64,000 nucleotides of DNA from Massilia niastensis DSM 21313 (lineage in GTDB: Bacteria > Pseudomonadota > Gammaproteobacteria > Burkholderiales > Burkholderiaceae_D): the NCBI RefSeq assembly GCF_000382345.1, contig NZ_KB908099.1, positions 1 through 64,000 of the forward strand. The letters are read 5' to 3'. Both the position numbers and the translations under genes were made by a program. A model generated the notes under the pieces. That model saw nothing but the letters and a program-made list of their open reading frames with translations, made no database searches and was not told the DNA's origin. Position 1 is the first letter of the stretch, and every line of letters begins with the position of its first letter. Positions 1-11,956 of this stretch are shown piece after piece.

Positions 1-2783
1 AGGCGATCACCGTCGTGGCACACTATACGGACGCAGGCAATACTGCGGAGAGCATGAACAGCGGCGCCACCGCCGTGGTCGCCAACGTCAACGATGCGCC
101 AGGCGGCAGCGTCACCATCAGCGGCACCGCTGAACAGGGAGAGATCCTGTCGGCGCAGCATACGCTGTCCGACCTCGACGGACTGGGCACGGTCGGCTGG
201 CAGTGGCAGGCGGATGGCGTCGACATCGCCGGCGCCACCGGCTCGACCCTGGTCCTGACCCAGGAACAGGTGGGCAAGTCGATCACTGTCGTGGCACGCT
301 ATACGGACGTGGGCGGTACCGCTGAGCGCATGGACAGCGGCGCGACCGCCTTGGTCGCAAACCGCAACGATGCACCAGGCGGCAGCGTCACCATCAGCGG
401 AACCGCTGAACAGGGAGAGCCCCTGTCGGCGCAGCACACGCTGTCCGACCTCGACGGCATGGGCACGATCGGCTGGCAGTGGCAGGCCGATGGCCTCGAC
501 ATCGCCGGCGCCACCGGCGCCACGCTGGTGCTGGGCCAGGAACAGGTGGACAAGACGATCACGGTCGTCGCCCGCTACACGGATGGCGGCGGTGCGGCGG
601 AAAGCATGGCCAGCATCCCGACCGCCGTGGTCGCAAACCGCAACGATGCGCCAAGCGGCAGCGTCACCATCAGCGGCACCGCTGAACAGCGCCAGACCCT
701 GTCGGCGCAGCACACGCTGGCCGACCTCGATGGCCTGGGCACGATCGGCTGGCAGTGGCAGGCGGATGGCGTCGACATCGCCGGCGCCACCAGCGCCACG
801 CTGGTGCTGGGCCAGGCCGAAGTGGGCAAGGCGATCACCGTCGTGGCGCGTTACACGGACGACGACGGCGTGCAGGAAAGCATGGCCAGCACCCCGACCG
901 CGACGGTCGCCAATGTCAACGATGCGCCGACCGGCAGCGTCTCGATCGCCGGCGCCGCGCAACAGGGCGCGACCCTGGCGGCATCGCACAACCTGCTCGA
1001 TGCGGACGGCCTGGGCGCCATCGGCTGGCAGTGGCAGGCCAACGGCGCCGACATCGCCGGCGCGACCGGCGCGACGCTGGTCCTTGGCGCGAACGAAGTG
1101 GGCAAGACGATCACGGTGCTTGCGCGCTACCGTGATGCCGGCGGCGCCATGGAACAGGTGGCTGCCGCGGGAACCGCGGCCGTCCGCGCGGCGGCTCCCG
1201 TCGACGTGACGCCGCCCTTCGTGACGCGGCTCGTGGATGGGGTCGAGATCGTCGTGCGCGCCACCAGTCCGGATGGGACGAACTGGCAGAACGTGTCGGT
1301 GCCGGTGGTCAGCACGGCGCGCCAGGACCAGATCGGCGACGCGAATTCCGCCGACATCGCACTGGTCACCTCCGCGTCGGGCGAACAGCTGCTGCTCGCG
1401 CAGGTACCGGCGGGCTACGGCCTGCAGGTCTCGGGCGCCGTGTCCACGCATCCTGCCGCCGCGGCGCAGGATGCGCTGCTGCGCGCCGTCACCAGCCACA
1501 CGGGCGCGCAAGGGCTGGCGTCCGGCGTGAACGGCTTCGTGGACTCGCTGGCGCCAGGTGCGTCGCTGCTGGTCCAGACCGTCGCGATCACCGTTCCGGC
1601 AGGCTCGCCCGCCTCGGGACACGCGCTCACGCTGGTGGGCGATGCCGGCAGTGCGCTGGTCATCGACACCACGGCGGCCCCGGCGGGTGCAAACGTGCAG
1701 CTGGAGAACATCGGATTTGCCGCCATTGTCGGCGCGGCCAGCATCGTCGCCGCGGGCGGCTCCCAGCACATCGTGGCCGACGGCGCGCGGCAGGCGATCA
1801 TGGCGGGCGCCGGCAATGACGTGCTGCACGCCGGCGCCGGTGACGACCTCATCGCCGGTGGCGCGGGGAACGACCTGGTCGACGGCGGCAACGGCGATGA
1901 CGTGGCGCAGTTCTCGGGCCTCGGCCGCTCGGCTTACACGCTGCGCATCCAGGATGGGCAAGTCGTGGCGAGCGAACGCGGCAGCGGCGCGGACGGCGTC
2001 GACATCCTCGCCAACATCGAAACCCTGCGCTTCACCGGCGTCTCTTCCGATACCGGCGCCGCAGGCTCGCTCGCGCGCATCTACGACACGCTGTTCGACC
2101 GCGCCCTCGACGCCAGCGGCGAAGCCTGGTGGCTGGACCAGCAGGCCAGGGGCATGTCCATGCACGAGATCGCCGCCGGGATCCTGGGCAGCGAGGAAGC
2201 ACAGGGAGCACAGCTCGGCGCCCTCGGCAATGCCGGCTACGTCGACCAGCTGTATGCGCGGGTACTGGGCCGTGCCGCCGACCAGGCGGGACTCGACTTC
2301 TGGGTGCAACAGCTCGACAGCGGCGCCGTCGACCGTGCGGGTGTGCTGCTGGGATTCGCCGATTCAGGCGAGAAGCTGGCGAGCGAACCTGGCGCCGCGG
2401 TCGACTTCGACTTCAACCACAGCGACGTGGCGACGCTGGTGCGCATGTACTACGCCGCGTTCGGCCGGACGCCGGATGAAAGCGGCATCAACTACTGGAT
2501 CGGCCGCAGCGAAGCGGGTGCGGACCTGGACCTGATCGCGAACGAGTTCGTCGCCGCGGCCGAGGGACAGGCTGTGTATGGGGCGCTGAGCGACCGCCAG
2601 TTCGTCTCCGCGCTCTACCAGGACGCCCTCGGGCGGAATGCGAGCGAGGCGGAACTGGACGGATGGATGCGGGCGCTGGACGGCGACCAGGCCGATCGCG
2701 GCGACGTGCTGCTGGGCTTGGCCCAGTCCGAGGAGATGATCGGCCTGATCGGCGCCATCAACACCACGATCGACACCATCTGA
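1..2783 (+). CDS. Large secreted repeat protein with Ca-binding (RTX-like) and DUF4214 domains, 5'-truncated by window edge
   Basis: The reading frame is open from base 3, so the true start lies outside the window; the GTG at 15 is internal to a repeat. Four near-identical 92-residue repeats (276 bp, about bases 15-1130) each carry GSVTISGTAEQ, DLDG..G and GWQWQA motifs, resembling Ig/cadherin-like repeats of giant adhesins. A linker follows, then glycine-aspartate nonapeptides (GAGND, GAGDD, GGAGND; about 1800-1905) typical of hemolysin-type Ca binding, then two DUF4214 modules (about 2060-2770) with LYARVLGRAAD and YYAAFGRTPD motifs. Family knowledge: such proteins are usually exported by type I secretion and work at the cell surface or as released matrix proteins. 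No secretion genes are visible nearby. Function (adhesin or S-layer-like) is inferred; the domain calls are firm. Confidence 0.85.
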   Translation, partial: AITVVAHYTDAGNTAESMNSGATAVVANVNDAPGGSVTISGTAEQGEILSAQHTLSDLDGLGTVGWQWQADGVDIAGATGSTLVLTQEQVGKSITVVARYTDVGGTAERMDSGATALVANRNDAPGGSVTISGTAEQGEPLSAQHTLSDLDGMGTIGWQWQADGLDIAGATGATLVLGQEQVDKTITVVARYTDGGGAAESMASIPTAVVANRNDAPSGSVTISGTAEQRQTLSAQHTLADLDGLGTIGWQWQADGVDIAGATSATLVLGQAEVGKAITVVARYTDDDGVQESMASTPTATVANVNDAPTGSVSIAGAAQQGATLAASHNLLDADGLGAIGWQWQANGADIAGATGATLVLGANEVGKTITVLARYRDAGGAMEQVAAAGTAAVRAAAPVDVTPPFVTRLVDGVEIVVRATSPDGTNWQNVSVPVVSTARQDQIGDANSADIALVTSASGEQLLLAQVPAGYGLQVSGAVSTHPAAAAQDALLRAVTSHTGAQGLASGVNGFVDSLAPGASLLVQTVAITVPAGSPASGHALTLVGDAGSALVIDTTAAPAGANVQLENIGFAAIVGAASIVAAGGSQHIVADGARQAIMAGAGNDVLHAGAGDDLIAGGAGNDLVDGGNGDDVAQFSGLGRSAYTLRIQDGQVVASERGSGADGVDILANIETLRFTGVSSDTGAAGSLARIYDTLFDRALDASGEAWWLDQQARGMSMHEIAAGILGSEEAQGAQLGALGNAGYVDQLYARVLGRAADQAGLDFWVQQLDSGAVDRAGVLLGFADSGEKLASEPGAAVDFDFNHSDVATLVRMYYAAFGRTPDESGINYWIGRSEAGADLDLIANEFVAAAEGQAVYGALSDRQFVSALYQDALGRNASEAELDGWMRALDGDQADRGDVLLGLAQSEEMIGLIGAINTTIDTI
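15..1130 (+). repeat. Four tandem 276-bp repeats inside the adhesin gene
   Basis: The period is exactly 276 bp (92 codons). The segments starting near 23, 299, 575 and 851 are highly similar at both DNA and protein level, and the first three are almost identical over long stretches. The array probably continues upstream of the window. Such arrays expand and contract by recombination and are a common assembly weak point. Confidence 0.9.
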
Positions 2784-2800
2784 CCGGTGTGTCGGACCAG

Positions 2801-2825
2801 CCGGGAGTTGGCAAGCAACTCCCGG
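2801..2825. terminator. Hairpin between convergent genes
   Basis: A perfect 10-bp stem (CCGGGAGTTG / CAACTCCCGG) with a 5-base loop lies between the stop of the adhesin gene (2783) and the stop of the convergent peroxidase gene (2832). No long T run follows on either strand, so it is a possible bidirectional terminator of moderate strength. Confidence 0.55.
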
Positions 2826-2831
2826 CCGGGA

Positions 2832-3419
2832 TTACATGGCGAGGGCCTGTTCGATCTTGCCGACCAGCTGGGGATCCTCGGGCGTGACCTTGCTCGCGAA
2901 ATGCTCGATCACCTTGCCGTCACGGCCGATCAGGTACTTGGTGAAGTTCCACTTGGGTTCCTTGCCGGTGATCTTCGTCAGGCTGGCGTGCAGCGGATTG
3001 GCTTCCGGTCCGCTGACCACGCTCTTGGCGAACATCGGGAATTTCACGCCATAGGTATTGAAGCAGAAATCGGCGATTTCCTTCGCGTTGCCCGGTTCCT
3101 GCTTGCCGAAGTCGTTCGACGGGAAGCCGAGCACCACCAGGCCGCGGCCGCCGTACTTGGCGTACAGCTTTTCCAGGCCTTCGTACTGCTTGGTGAAGCC
3201 GCAGTAGCTGGCCGTGTTCACCACCAGCACCACCTTGCCGGAGTACTGGCACAGGTCCTGCGGCGCTTCGTCCTGCAGACGCTTGAATTGATGCTTGAGC
3301 AGCGCGGGGCAGCTGGCCGGGCGCGCGACGGCTGGCGCCGCCTGGACCTGCGCGATCGCAGGCTGGGTGACGCTGGCGGCAGCGGCGGCGGCGATCGCCA
3401 GGGCGAGAATCTTGATCAT
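2832..3419 (-). CDS. Glutathione peroxidase family protein, exported
   Basis: 195 aa. An N-terminal signal peptide (hydrophobic AAAAAS run, probable cleavage after AIAQ near residue 24) predicts a periplasmic location. The glutathione/thioredoxin peroxidase fold is clear: NTASYCGFTKQ holds the catalytic Cys73, NDFGKQEP gives Gln107, and KWNFTKY gives Trp157 and Asn158, the usual Cys-Gln-Trp-Asn tetrad. It should reduce hydroperoxides with a thiol donor; bacterial members often use thioredoxin rather than glutathione, so the donor is unknown. It is Cys- not Sec-dependent. The segment between signal and core contains two further cysteines (Cys37, Cys57), possibly a disulfide suited to the periplasm. 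It is transcribed alone, convergent with the adhesin. Confidence 0.92.
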   Translation of the reverse strand: MIKILALAIAAAAAASVTQPAIAQVQAAPAVARPASCPALLKHQFKRLQDEAPQDLCQYSGKVVLVVNTASYCGFTKQYEGLEKLYAKYGGRGLVVLGFPSNDFGKQEPGNAKEIADFCFNTYGVKFPMFAKSVVSGPEANPLHASLTKITGKEPKWNFTKYLIGRDGKVIEHFASKVTPEDPQLVGKIEQALAM

Positions 3420-3485
3420 GGGGTAATTCCACAGGCATTGAAGTGGCCATGATTGTAACGCAGCCGCCCCTCCGTAAACACGGTC

Positions 3486-3908
3486 TCAGGCGTCGAGGGC
3501 GCGGTGCGCTATCTTGAGGCAGTGGTTCATGACCACATCCAGGCCGGCGGCGCGCGCCAGGTCGGCCGCGGGCTGGTTCTCGATGTCGAGCTGCATCCAC
3601 AGGCAGCCGGCGCGCACGGCGATGGCGTCGCGCGCGATCGGCGGGATGTCGGCCGACTTGCGGAAGCAGTCGACGATATCGATGCGCTGGCCGCTGGCGG
3701 CGAGCGCATCGGCGGCTTCCTGCAGGCTGGCGTGCACCGGTTCGCCGAGGATGCTCTCGCCGGCATGGTTCGGGTTGACCGGGATGATCTGGTAGCCGTG
3801 GTCCTTCAGGTACTCGGCGACGCCGTAGCTCGCGCGCTCGGGCTTGTTCGACAGGCCGACGATGGCGATGGTCCTGCTTTCCTTCAGAATCTGGGCAATG
3901 CTTCTCAT
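3486..3908 (-). CDS. CoA-binding domain protein (YccU-like)
   Basis: 140 aa from the ATG at 3908 (MRSIAQILKES). A longer in-frame extension to 3995 exists but is Pro/Arg-rich and unlike the family, so it was not used. The Rossmann-type CoA-binding domain (as in the succinyl-CoA synthetase alpha N-terminus) is seen in IAIVGLSNKPERAS, the conserved NP of IPVNPNHAGE, and the C-terminal VVMNHCLKIAH. The molecular role of this small stand-alone family is not established; CoA or nucleotide binding is inferred from the fold. It is transcribed on its own, divergent from the amidase at 4037. Confidence 0.88.
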   Translation of the reverse strand: MRSIAQILKESRTIAIVGLSNKPERASYGVAEYLKDHGYQIIPVNPNHAGESILGEPVHASLQEAADALAASGQRIDIVDCFRKSADIPPIARDAIAVRAGCLWMQLDIENQPAADLARAAGLDVVMNHCLKIAHRALDA

Positions 3909-4036
3909 GATGGCGACGTTGGCTGGAAGTGTTGGCGCTAGCTTATCAGGTTTGCATGGGCCAGGCGCATGCCCCCGCTGGCGCCCGGCGCGCAAACATG
4001 GAAAGATGGCGGCTCATCCGTTCTTGAGCGATCCTT

Positions 4037-4663
4037 ATGCATTCTCCTGTCCTGTCCCGCCTGGCCGCCGTGCTGGCGCTGGCCGTCTCCAGCTTCACCG
4101 CCCAGGCCGCCGTGCCGCTTGCCGACGTCGAGCGCGCCATCCTTCCTGTCGCCGCCTGGGGCGGCACCCCTGCCGATCCGGCCAAGGCGCGCCGCCATGA
4201 GATCACCCACGTCACCTTGCACCACCAGGGCGAGCCGTTCAAGCCGGGCACCGACCCGCAGGCTTACCTGCGCCGGCTGCAGTCGTGGTCGCGTTCCAGC
4301 AAGGGATGGCTGGACATTCCCTACCACTACATCATCGATCTCGACGGACGCATCCATGCGGGGCGCGATATCGCCTATGCGGGCGATACGAATACCGAGT
4401 ACGACCCGAAGGGGCATGCGCTGATCGAGGTGGTAGGGAACTTCGAGGAGGTCGAGCCGAACCAGAAGCAGCTCGATGCGGTGGTCGACCTGATGGCCAT
4501 GCTGGCGGCCAAGTACAAGGTGGGGCTGGACGGGATCCAGAGCCATCGGGATTATTCGGACCAGACCGTGTGTCCGGGGGCGAATCTGTACCGGTATGTG
4601 CAGGAGGGATATTTCAGGCAGAAGGTGGCCTTGCGCCTGGCGCAGGAGCAGGTGAGTAAGTAA
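4037..4663 (+). CDS. Exported N-acetylmuramoyl-L-alanine amidase (PGRP/amidase_2 type)
   Basis: 208 aa with a signal peptide (LAAVLALAVSSFTAQAA, cleavage near residue 25). The zinc amidase core is recognisable: first Zn ligand in VTLHHQG (His62/63), the PYHYIIDLDGRIHAGR block, and the second and third ligands in SHRDYSDQTVCPG (His170, Cys179). The expected reaction is cleavage of the amide bond between MurNAc and L-Ala in murein or muropeptides in the periplasm. It resembles T7-lysozyme/PGRP proteins more than the cytosolic AmpD because it is exported. No partner gene is adjacent. Family is secure; substrate is inferred. Confidence 0.9.
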   Translation: MHSPVLSRLAAVLALAVSSFTAQAAVPLADVERAILPVAAWGGTPADPAKARRHEITHVTLHHQGEPFKPGTDPQAYLRRLQSWSRSSKGWLDIPYHYIIDLDGRIHAGRDIAYAGDTNTEYDPKGHALIEVVGNFEEVEPNQKQLDAVVDLMAMLAAKYKVGLDGIQSHRDYSDQTVCPGANLYRYVQEGYFRQKVALRLAQEQVSK

Positions 4664-4721
4664 TTGCTCTGTCCGTTACACAGCACCTGTGCGCGTCCAC
4701 GAAGTGACGCCACAAAACAAG

Positions 4722-4752
4722 AAAGGCAGCCCGAGGGCTGCCTTTCCTTGAT
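4722..4752 (-). terminator. Rho-independent terminator of the atp operon
   Basis: A perfect 10-bp stem AAAGGCAGCC / GGCTGCCTTT with a CGAG tetraloop lies just beyond the atpC stop (4768). Read on the minus strand the stem is followed by TTTCTTGTTTTG, a U-rich tract. It may also act on the amidase transcript arriving from the other side. Confidence 0.85.
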
Positions 4753-4767
4753 ACCGAGCCTGGAAGC

Positions 4768-5190
4768 TTAGCGCCCTTTGGCGCGCAGCCTCTGGAGCGC
4801 TGCCAGCTGCGCGATCGCCGCGGCCAGTTCGGCCTGGGCTTTCGCGTAGTCGATCTTCGACTCCTTGTTCAGCATCAGCTCTTCCGCCTGGCGCTTGGCT
4901 TCCTGCGCCTTTGCCTCGTCCAGGTCGCTACCGCGGATCGCGGTGTCGGCCAGTACGGTCACGGCGTTCGGCTGCACCTCGAGGATGCCGCCGGCGACGA
5001 ATACGAACTCCTCGCCGCCACCGGCAACCTGGATCCGTACAGCACCCGGCCTGATGCGCGTGATCAGCGGGGTGTGCTTCGGGTAGATACCCAGCTCGCC
5101 CGCTTCACCCGGCAACGCGACGAATTCGGCCTGGCCCGAGAAGATCTGCTCTTCGGCCGAGACCACGTCAACGTGAATAGTGTTTGCCAT
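4768..5190 (-). CDS. atpC: F1Fo ATP synthase epsilon subunit
   Basis: 140 aa, last gene of the atp operon. It begins [19 protein letters not shown]; the beta-sandwich domain carries the conserved [12 protein letters not shown] segment, and the C-terminal helical hairpin is rich in Ala/Glu/Lys ([28 protein letters not shown]). Epsilon belongs to the central stalk, contacts gamma and the c-ring, and its C-terminal helices can inhibit ATP hydrolysis. It lies 28 bp after atpD, consistent with one transcript. Confidence 0.97.
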   Translation of the reverse strand: MANTIHVDVVSAEEQIFSGQAEFVALPGEAGELGIYPKHTPLITRIRPGAVRIQVAGGGEEFVFVAGGILEVQPNAVTVLADTAIRGSDLDEAKAQEAKRQAEELMLNKESKIDYAKAQAELAAAIAQLAALQRLRAKGR

Positions 5191-5218
5191 GTCTGTCCTT
5201 CAGGTTGGGAACGCCAGC

Positions 5219-6652
<1,434 letters not shown>

Positions 6653-6720
6653 TTACTTGATCAATCGGGGACAGGGTACGCGCGCTTATCGCGCTGACCC
6701 CTGGTCCCCGAATAGCGTTC

Positions 6721-7596
6721 TTACACCGCTGCCGCGCCTGCGACGATCTCGGAGAGTTCTTTGGTAATCGCCGCCTGGCGGGTCTTGTTGTAGACCAGCT
6801 TCAGCTCGCCGATGACGCTGCCCGCGTTGTCGCTCGCGGCCTTCATCGCCACCATGCGCGCCGACTGCTCCGACGCCAGGTTCTCGGCCACCGCCTGGTA
6901 CACCAGGGCTTCCACGTAGCGCACCAGCAGTTCGTCGATGACGACCTGTGCGTCCGGTTCGTAGATATAGTCCCAGGCGTGCGTGTACGCATCGGCTTCC
7001 AGTGCCTGCTTCGGCAGCGGCAGCAGTTGCTCGACCATCGGTTCCTGCTTCATCGTGTTGACGAATTTCGTGTAGCACAGGTAGACAGCGTCGAGCTTGC
7101 CTTCCTGGTACGCGTCCAGCATCACTTTGACCGGGCCGATCAGCTTTTCCAGGTGCGGGGTATCGCCGATCTGGGTTGCGTGCGACACGACCTTGACGCC
7201 CACACGGTTCAGGAAGCCCAGGCCCTTGTTGCCAATGGCGACGGCTTCAATGCGGTTGCCAGCCTGTTCCAGCTCGCGGATCTTCTGCGTTACCTGGCGC
7301 AGCACGTTGGTGTTCATGCCGCCGCACAGACCCTTGTCGGTCGTGACGACGATGAAACCGACGGCCTTCGCCTGCACGTCCTTGGCCTGGGCCATGAACG
7401 GGTGCGTGTACTCCGGGTTTGCATTCGCAAGATGGGCGGTGATGGTACGAACCTTCTCACTGTAGGGACGGGCGGCGCGCATCCGTTCCTGCGCCTTGCG
7501 CATCTTGGACGCGGCGACCATTTCCATCGCCTTGGTGATCTTCTTCGTATTCTCTACGCTCTTGATCTTGCCACGTATCTCTTTGCCTACTGCCAT
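6721..7596 (-). CDS. atpG: F1Fo ATP synthase gamma subunit
   Basis: 291 aa. The N-terminal helix [32 protein letters not shown] and the C-terminal [35 protein letters not shown] are the conserved coiled-coil ends of the rotary shaft. Gamma links the c-ring to the catalytic alpha3beta3 head. It is cotranscribed with atpA, 56 bp upstream of it. Confidence 0.97.
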   Translation of the reverse strand: MAVGKEIRGKIKSVENTKKITKAMEMVAASKMRKAQERMRAARPYSEKVRTITAHLANANPEYTHPFMAQAKDVQAKAVGFIVVTTDKGLCGGMNTNVLRQVTQKIRELEQAGNRIEAVAIGNKGLGFLNRVGVKVVSHATQIGDTPHLEKLIGPVKVMLDAYQEGKLDAVYLCYTKFVNTMKQEPMVEQLLPLPKQALEADAYTHAWDYIYEPDAQVVIDELLVRYVEALVYQAVAENLASEQSARMVAMKAASDNAGSVIGELKLVYNKTRQAAITKELSEIVAGAAAV

Positions 7597-7652
7597 GAGT
7601 CCTTACTCCTTCCACGCGCCGGAGCTACCATCCGGTAGCTCCGGCCCGACGA

Positions 7653-9194
7653 TTAATATGCGCCGGATTTCTTGAAATCAGCAATGGCGGCGGCCAGCGC
7701 TGCTTCGCTGTCCTTGTCCAGTTGCTTGGTTTCTTCGATCTTCGACAGGAGCGCAGCTTGCTTGGACTTCATGAAGCCGTGCAGTGCCAGCTCGAACGGC
7801 AGCACTTTCTTGACTTCCACGTCATCGAAGTAGCCTTTGTTGACGGCGAACAGCGAGACGGCCATCAGCGACACCGGCAGCGGCGAGAATTGCGGCTGCT
7901 TCAGCAGTTCGGTCACGCGTGCACCGCGGTCCAGCTGCTTGCGGGTCGATTCGTCCAGGTCGGATGCGAACTGCGCGAACGCAGCCAGCTCACGGTACTG
8001 GGCCAGGTCGGTACGGATACCGCCCGACAGGTTCTTGATGACCTTGGTCTGTGCTGCGCCACCGACGCGCGACACCGAGATACCGGCGTTAATCGCAGGA
8101 CGGATACCGGCGTTGAACAGCGAGGTCTCCAGGAAGATCTGGCCGTCGGTAATCGAGATCACGTTGGTCGGAACGAAGGCCGAGACGTCGCCTGCCTGGG
8201 TTTCGATGATCGGCAGTGCGGTCAGCGAACCGGTCTTGCCGGTGACGGCGCCGTTGGTGAACTTCGAGACGTAGTCGGCGTTCACGCGCGCTGCGCGTTC
8301 CAGCAGACGGCTGTGCAGGTAGAACACGTCGCCCGGGTAGGCTTCGCGGCCCGGCGGACGGCGCAGCAGCAGCGAGATCTGGCGATAGGCGACAGCCTGC
8401 TTCGACAGGTCATCATAGACGATCAGCGCGTCTTCGCCGCGGTCGCGGAAGTATTCGCCCATCGCGCAGCCCGAGTAGGCCGAGATGTATTGCATGGCGG
8501 CCGATTCCGAAGCGGAGGCGGCGACCACGATGGTGTACTCCATCGCGCCGTGCTGTTCCAGCGAGCGGACGATGTTCTTGATGGTCGAGGCCTTCTGGCC
8601 GATCGCCACGTACACGCAGGTCATGTTCTGACCCTTCTGGTTGATGATCGCGTCGACTGCCACGGCCGACTTGCCGGTCTGGCGGTCGCCGATGATCAGC
8701 TCACGCTGGCCACGGCCGATCGGCACCATCGCGTCGATCGACTTCAGGCCGGTCTGCATCGGCTGCGAGACGGATTCACGCGCGATCACGCCCGGGGCGA
8801 TCTTTTCGATCGGGGCGGTCAGCTGGGCGTTGATCGGACCCTTGCCGTCGATCGGCTGGCCCAGTGCGTTGACGACGCGGCCGCGCAGTTCCGGACCGAT
8901 CGGCACTTCCAGGATGCGGCCGGTGGTCTTGACGGTGTCGCCTTCCGAGATGTGCTCGTAGGCGCCCAGGATGACCGAGCCGACCGAGTCGCGCTCGAGG
9001 TTCATCGCCAGGCCGAAGGTGTTGCCAGGGAATTCCAGCATCTCGCCCTGCATCACGTCCGACAGACCATGGATGCGGCAGATACCGTCGGCGACGGAAA
9101 TCACCGTGCCTTGATTGCGAACATCAGCGGAACCTTCGAGGCCCTGGATGCGGCTCTTGATCAGTTCGCTGATTTCAGATGGGTTAAGTTGCAT
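7653..9194 (-). CDS. atpA: F1Fo ATP synthase alpha subunit
   Basis: 513 aa, full length. Walker A GDRQTGKS is at residues 169-176; the N-terminal region has the expected [16 protein letters not shown] start and the C-terminal half carries the [27 protein letters not shown] block. It is the non-catalytic nucleotide-binding subunit that alternates with beta in the F1 hexamer. It is part of the atpIBEFHAGDC transcript. Confidence 0.98.
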   Translation of the reverse strand: MQLNPSEISELIKSRIQGLEGSADVRNQGTVISVADGICRIHGLSDVMQGEMLEFPGNTFGLAMNLERDSVGSVILGAYEHISEGDTVKTTGRILEVPIGPELRGRVVNALGQPIDGKGPINAQLTAPIEKIAPGVIARESVSQPMQTGLKSIDAMVPIGRGQRELIIGDRQTGKSAVAVDAIINQKGQNMTCVYVAIGQKASTIKNIVRSLEQHGAMEYTIVVAASASESAAMQYISAYSGCAMGEYFRDRGEDALIVYDDLSKQAVAYRQISLLLRRPPGREAYPGDVFYLHSRLLERAARVNADYVSKFTNGAVTGKTGSLTALPIIETQAGDVSAFVPTNVISITDGQIFLETSLFNAGIRPAINAGISVSRVGGAAQTKVIKNLSGGIRTDLAQYRELAAFAQFASDLDESTRKQLDRGARVTELLKQPQFSPLPVSLMAVSLFAVNKGYFDDVEVKKVLPFELALHGFMKSKQAALLSKIEETKQLDKDSEAALAAAIADFKKSGAY

Positions 9195-9261
9195 GCTTGC
9201 TAACTCCTAATAGTTTCTTGATGCGTAGGGCAAGGGCGGGACGCCGGCGAGTGCGAGCAGG

Positions 9262-9795
9262 TTACGACACCAGCGCAACATGCATCTGTTGCAGCTTGGC
9301 GCGTACCGAGGTATCGAGCACTTCGTCACCGACGACCACGCGCACACCACCGATCAGCGAAGGATCCACTGTTACCGTTGGGTTCAGCTTGCGGCCAAAT
9401 TTCTTTTCCAGCGTGGCAACCAGCTGTGCCAGCTGGTCAGCCGAGATCTCGAATGCGCTGTAGATCGTTGCGTCGGCGGCGCCTTCGCTCGCGTTCTTCA
9501 GGACAGCAAACTGCGTGCTGATCTCGGGCAGCAGAGCGATGCGGCCATTTTCTGCCAGCATCGCGATAAAGTTTTTCGCTTGAGCGTTCAGCGGCGACTT
9601 GACCAGGGACGCAATCGTGTCCGCCAGCTGTGCGTGCGTAACGTTCGGGTTGCTGGCGAAAGCCTGCACATCGGGAATGGCGCCGATCTGGCCCAGTTCC
9701 GACGCGATGGCCGACCACGCCGCCATGTCGCCGGATTGGGCGACACGGAACAGCGCTTCGGCGTAAGGGCGGGCGACGGTTGCGAGTTCTGCCAT
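9262..9795 (-). CDS. atpH: F1Fo ATP synthase delta subunit
   Basis: 177 aa. It starts [16 protein letters not shown], the signature of the delta/OSCP family, and ends with the conserved [25 protein letters not shown] segment. Delta caps the F1 head and joins it to the peripheral b stalk. It is separated from atpF by two bases, so translational coupling is likely. Confidence 0.97.
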   Translation of the reverse strand: MAELATVARPYAEALFRVAQSGDMAAWSAIASELGQIGAIPDVQAFASNPNVTHAQLADTIASLVKSPLNAQAKNFIAMLAENGRIALLPEISTQFAVLKNASEGAADATIYSAFEISADQLAQLVATLEKKFGRKLNPTVTVDPSLIGGVRVVVGDEVLDTSVRAKLQQMHVALVS

Positions 9796-9797
9796 GA

Positions 9798-10268
9798 TCA
9801 GAGCTCGGTCGACAGTTTCGACAGCAGGTCGGCGTGCGCCGTTGCGTTCACTTCACGCTTCAGGATCTGCTCTGCGCCCTGGACTGCAAGTGCAGCGACC
9901 TGGCCGCGCAGTTCTTCGCGCGCGCGGGTCACTTGCTGCTCGGCGTCGGCCTTGGCGGCGGCGACGATACGGGCGGCTTCGTCAGCAGCGGTTTTCTTGG
10001 CTTCGTCGATGATCGCAGCGGCGCGCTTTTCAGCGTCGGCGATGCGCTTCTGGCCTTCGTCACGGGCGCCAGCCAGTTCGGACTGCACGCGCTTTTCAGC
10101 GGCGGCCAGGTCGGCCTTGCCACGGTCGGCGGCGGCCAGTCCATTCGCGATCCTCTCAGCGCGCTCGTCGAGCGCTTTCATCAGCGGCGGCCACACGAAC
10201 TTCATGGTGAACATCGCCAGGATGAAGAAGACAGCGAACTGTGCAAACAGGGTTGCATTAAGGTTCAC
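9798..10268 (-). CDS. atpF: F1Fo ATP synthase b subunit
   Basis: 156 aa. One N-terminal membrane helix ([29 protein letters not shown]) is followed by a long charged, Ala/Glu/Arg-rich coiled coil, the peripheral stator stalk dimer. Length and topology are those of ordinary b subunits. It lies between atpE and atpH in the operon. Confidence 0.97.
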   Translation of the reverse strand: MNLNATLFAQFAVFFILAMFTMKFVWPPLMKALDERAERIANGLAAADRGKADLAAAEKRVQSELAGARDEGQKRIADAEKRAAAIIDEAKKTAADEAARIVAAAKADAEQQVTRAREELRGQVAALAVQGAEQILKREVNATAHADLLSKLSTEL

Positions 10269-10346
10269 GGTATTTTCCCTCTTACAGAAACACGGATGCC
10301 GAACCAGGAACTGGTTCGGCCCTTCAAGACGTCAAGACCGGGGGTC

Positions 10347-10610
<264 letters not shown>

Positions 10611-10682
10611 TTAAATTAAAAACTAGATTAAAAACTACAACTTCGTTACAACCACTATCTTGTTCGATGCTTGCGGCGCCGA

Positions 10683-11522
10683 TCAGTGGCCTTCATGGGC
10701 CTGACCGAGATACACCAGCGTCAGCATCATGAAGATGAATGCCTGCAGGAACACGATCAGGATGTGGAAGATCGCCCAGATCGAGCCAGCAATCACGTGG
10801 CCGACGAAACCGAACACCGTAGCGGTCGAGCCCAGCAGTGCGATCAAGAGGAACAGCAGTTCACCGGCAAACATGTTGCCGAACAGTCGCATACCGAGCG
10901 ACACCATTTTTGCTGCGTATTCGATGATGTTCAGGAGCAGGTTGAACGGCGCCATCCAGATGCCGAACGGTGCTGCGAACAGTTCGTGGACAAAGCCGCC
11001 AAAGCCCTTGATCTTGATGCCGTAGTAGAGCATCAGGACCAGCACGCCGAGCGAGATGCCGATGGTGCCGTTCAGGTCGGCGGTCGGGACCACGCGGTGG
11101 TACGGGAACAGATGTTCAACGCCCATGGCCGAGAACATGGCCGAGAACAGGTCGACCGGCAGGAAGTCCAGCGAGTTCATCAGGGCGACCCAGACGAACA
11201 CGGTCAGTGCGGCCGGCGCGATGAAGCTGCGGTCGCCGTGGACGATCGACTTCGACTGGTCTTCGACCATTTCGACCAGCATCTCGACGGCAGCCTGGAA
11301 ACGGCCCGGCACGCCCGAGGTGGCACGGCGCGCGGCCATCCACATGACCAGGGAGCCGAGCACACCCATGGCGATCGACCAGAACACGGTGTCCATGTTG
11401 ATGATCGAGAAGTCGACCGGACCATTCTGGTGTCCATTGGACAAATGGCCGAGGTGGTGCTTGATATATTCTGAAGCGGTTGGCGCGTGTGCTGCTGCGC
11501 CGTCTACGGTTGGATTCGCCAT
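10683..11522 (-). CDS. atpB: F1Fo ATP synthase a subunit
   Basis: 279 aa integral membrane protein. The essential arginine lies in the conserved [16 protein letters not shown] helix; the [12 protein letters not shown] and [13 protein letters not shown] segments also match. It forms the proton half-channels next to the c-ring. Its start is only two bases from the atpI stop, so the two are probably coupled. Confidence 0.97.
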   Translation of the reverse strand: MANPTVDGAAAHAPTASEYIKHHLGHLSNGHQNGPVDFSIINMDTVFWSIAMGVLGSLVMWMAARRATSGVPGRFQAAVEMLVEMVEDQSKSIVHGDRSFIAPAALTVFVWVALMNSLDFLPVDLFSAMFSAMGVEHLFPYHRVVPTADLNGTIGISLGVLVLMLYYGIKIKGFGGFVHELFAAPFGIWMAPFNLLLNIIEYAAKMVSLGMRLFGNMFAGELLFLLIALLGSTATVFGFVGHVIAGSIWAIFHILIVFLQAFIFMMLTLVYLGQAHEGH

Positions 11523-11523
11523 G

Positions 11524-11862
11524 TCAGTGCCTAAATAATAAGATGATGTAACTCTTCAGTGCCACGATGAACCCGCCCAGCAGGGCCAGCCAGTTCAGAT
11601 CGCGGTACAGCCACGCCGTCACGCCCAACAGCGCCAGCGTTAATGCAATCTTTATAAATTCCCAGATGAAAAACGTGAAGGGGTTAGCCCCTCCCGCTTT
11701 CGTAGATGCGGCAAACAGGCGTACTGCCATGATGCCGTTGGGCACGACGCAACACAGACCGCCCAGTACCGCTGAAAACATCGCAGCCCTTCCCCCCAGC
11801 AGCGCGGCGATGATGCCGGCGACTACCGTTGCTATCAACTGCAGGGAAACGATGCGCAGCAT
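11524..11862 (-). CDS. atpI: ATP synthase accessory protein I
   Basis: 112 aa, four predicted membrane helices, first gene of the atp operon. AtpI proteins are poorly conserved in sequence but constant in position and topology; they help c-ring assembly or cation supply in some bacteria. Assignment rests on position directly upstream of atpB and on the hydrophobic profile ([29 protein letters not shown]). Confidence 0.88.
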   Translation of the reverse strand: MLRIVSLQLIATVVAGIIAALLGGRAAMFSAVLGGLCCVVPNGIMAVRLFAASTKAGGANPFTFFIWEFIKIALTLALLGVTAWLYRDLNWLALLGGFIVALKSYIILLFRH

Positions 11863-11926
11863 ATTCTTCTCTTCGCGCTAGCGCATTTGGACGAGTTACG
11901 ATGTGGTAATTACATGAATCAGCGGG

Positions 11927-11956
11927 ATTATAAGTGGTTATACGGACGCGAGTCAA
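11927..11956 (-). promoter_or_regulatory. Sigma70-type promoter of the atp operon
   Basis: Read on the minus strand: -35 TTGACT (11951-11956), an 18-bp spacer, and a perfect -10 TATAAT (11927-11932). It lies 65 bp before the atpI start codon. It is the best promoter match in the window, fitting a highly expressed housekeeping operon. Confidence 0.8.

Noticed and set aside
7722..9203. A 493-codon plus-strand open frame opposite atpA, and similar long frames opposite atpD, mnmG, glmS and phoX
   Set aside because: All are mirror frames of highly conserved genes with His/Arg/Gln-rich translations.
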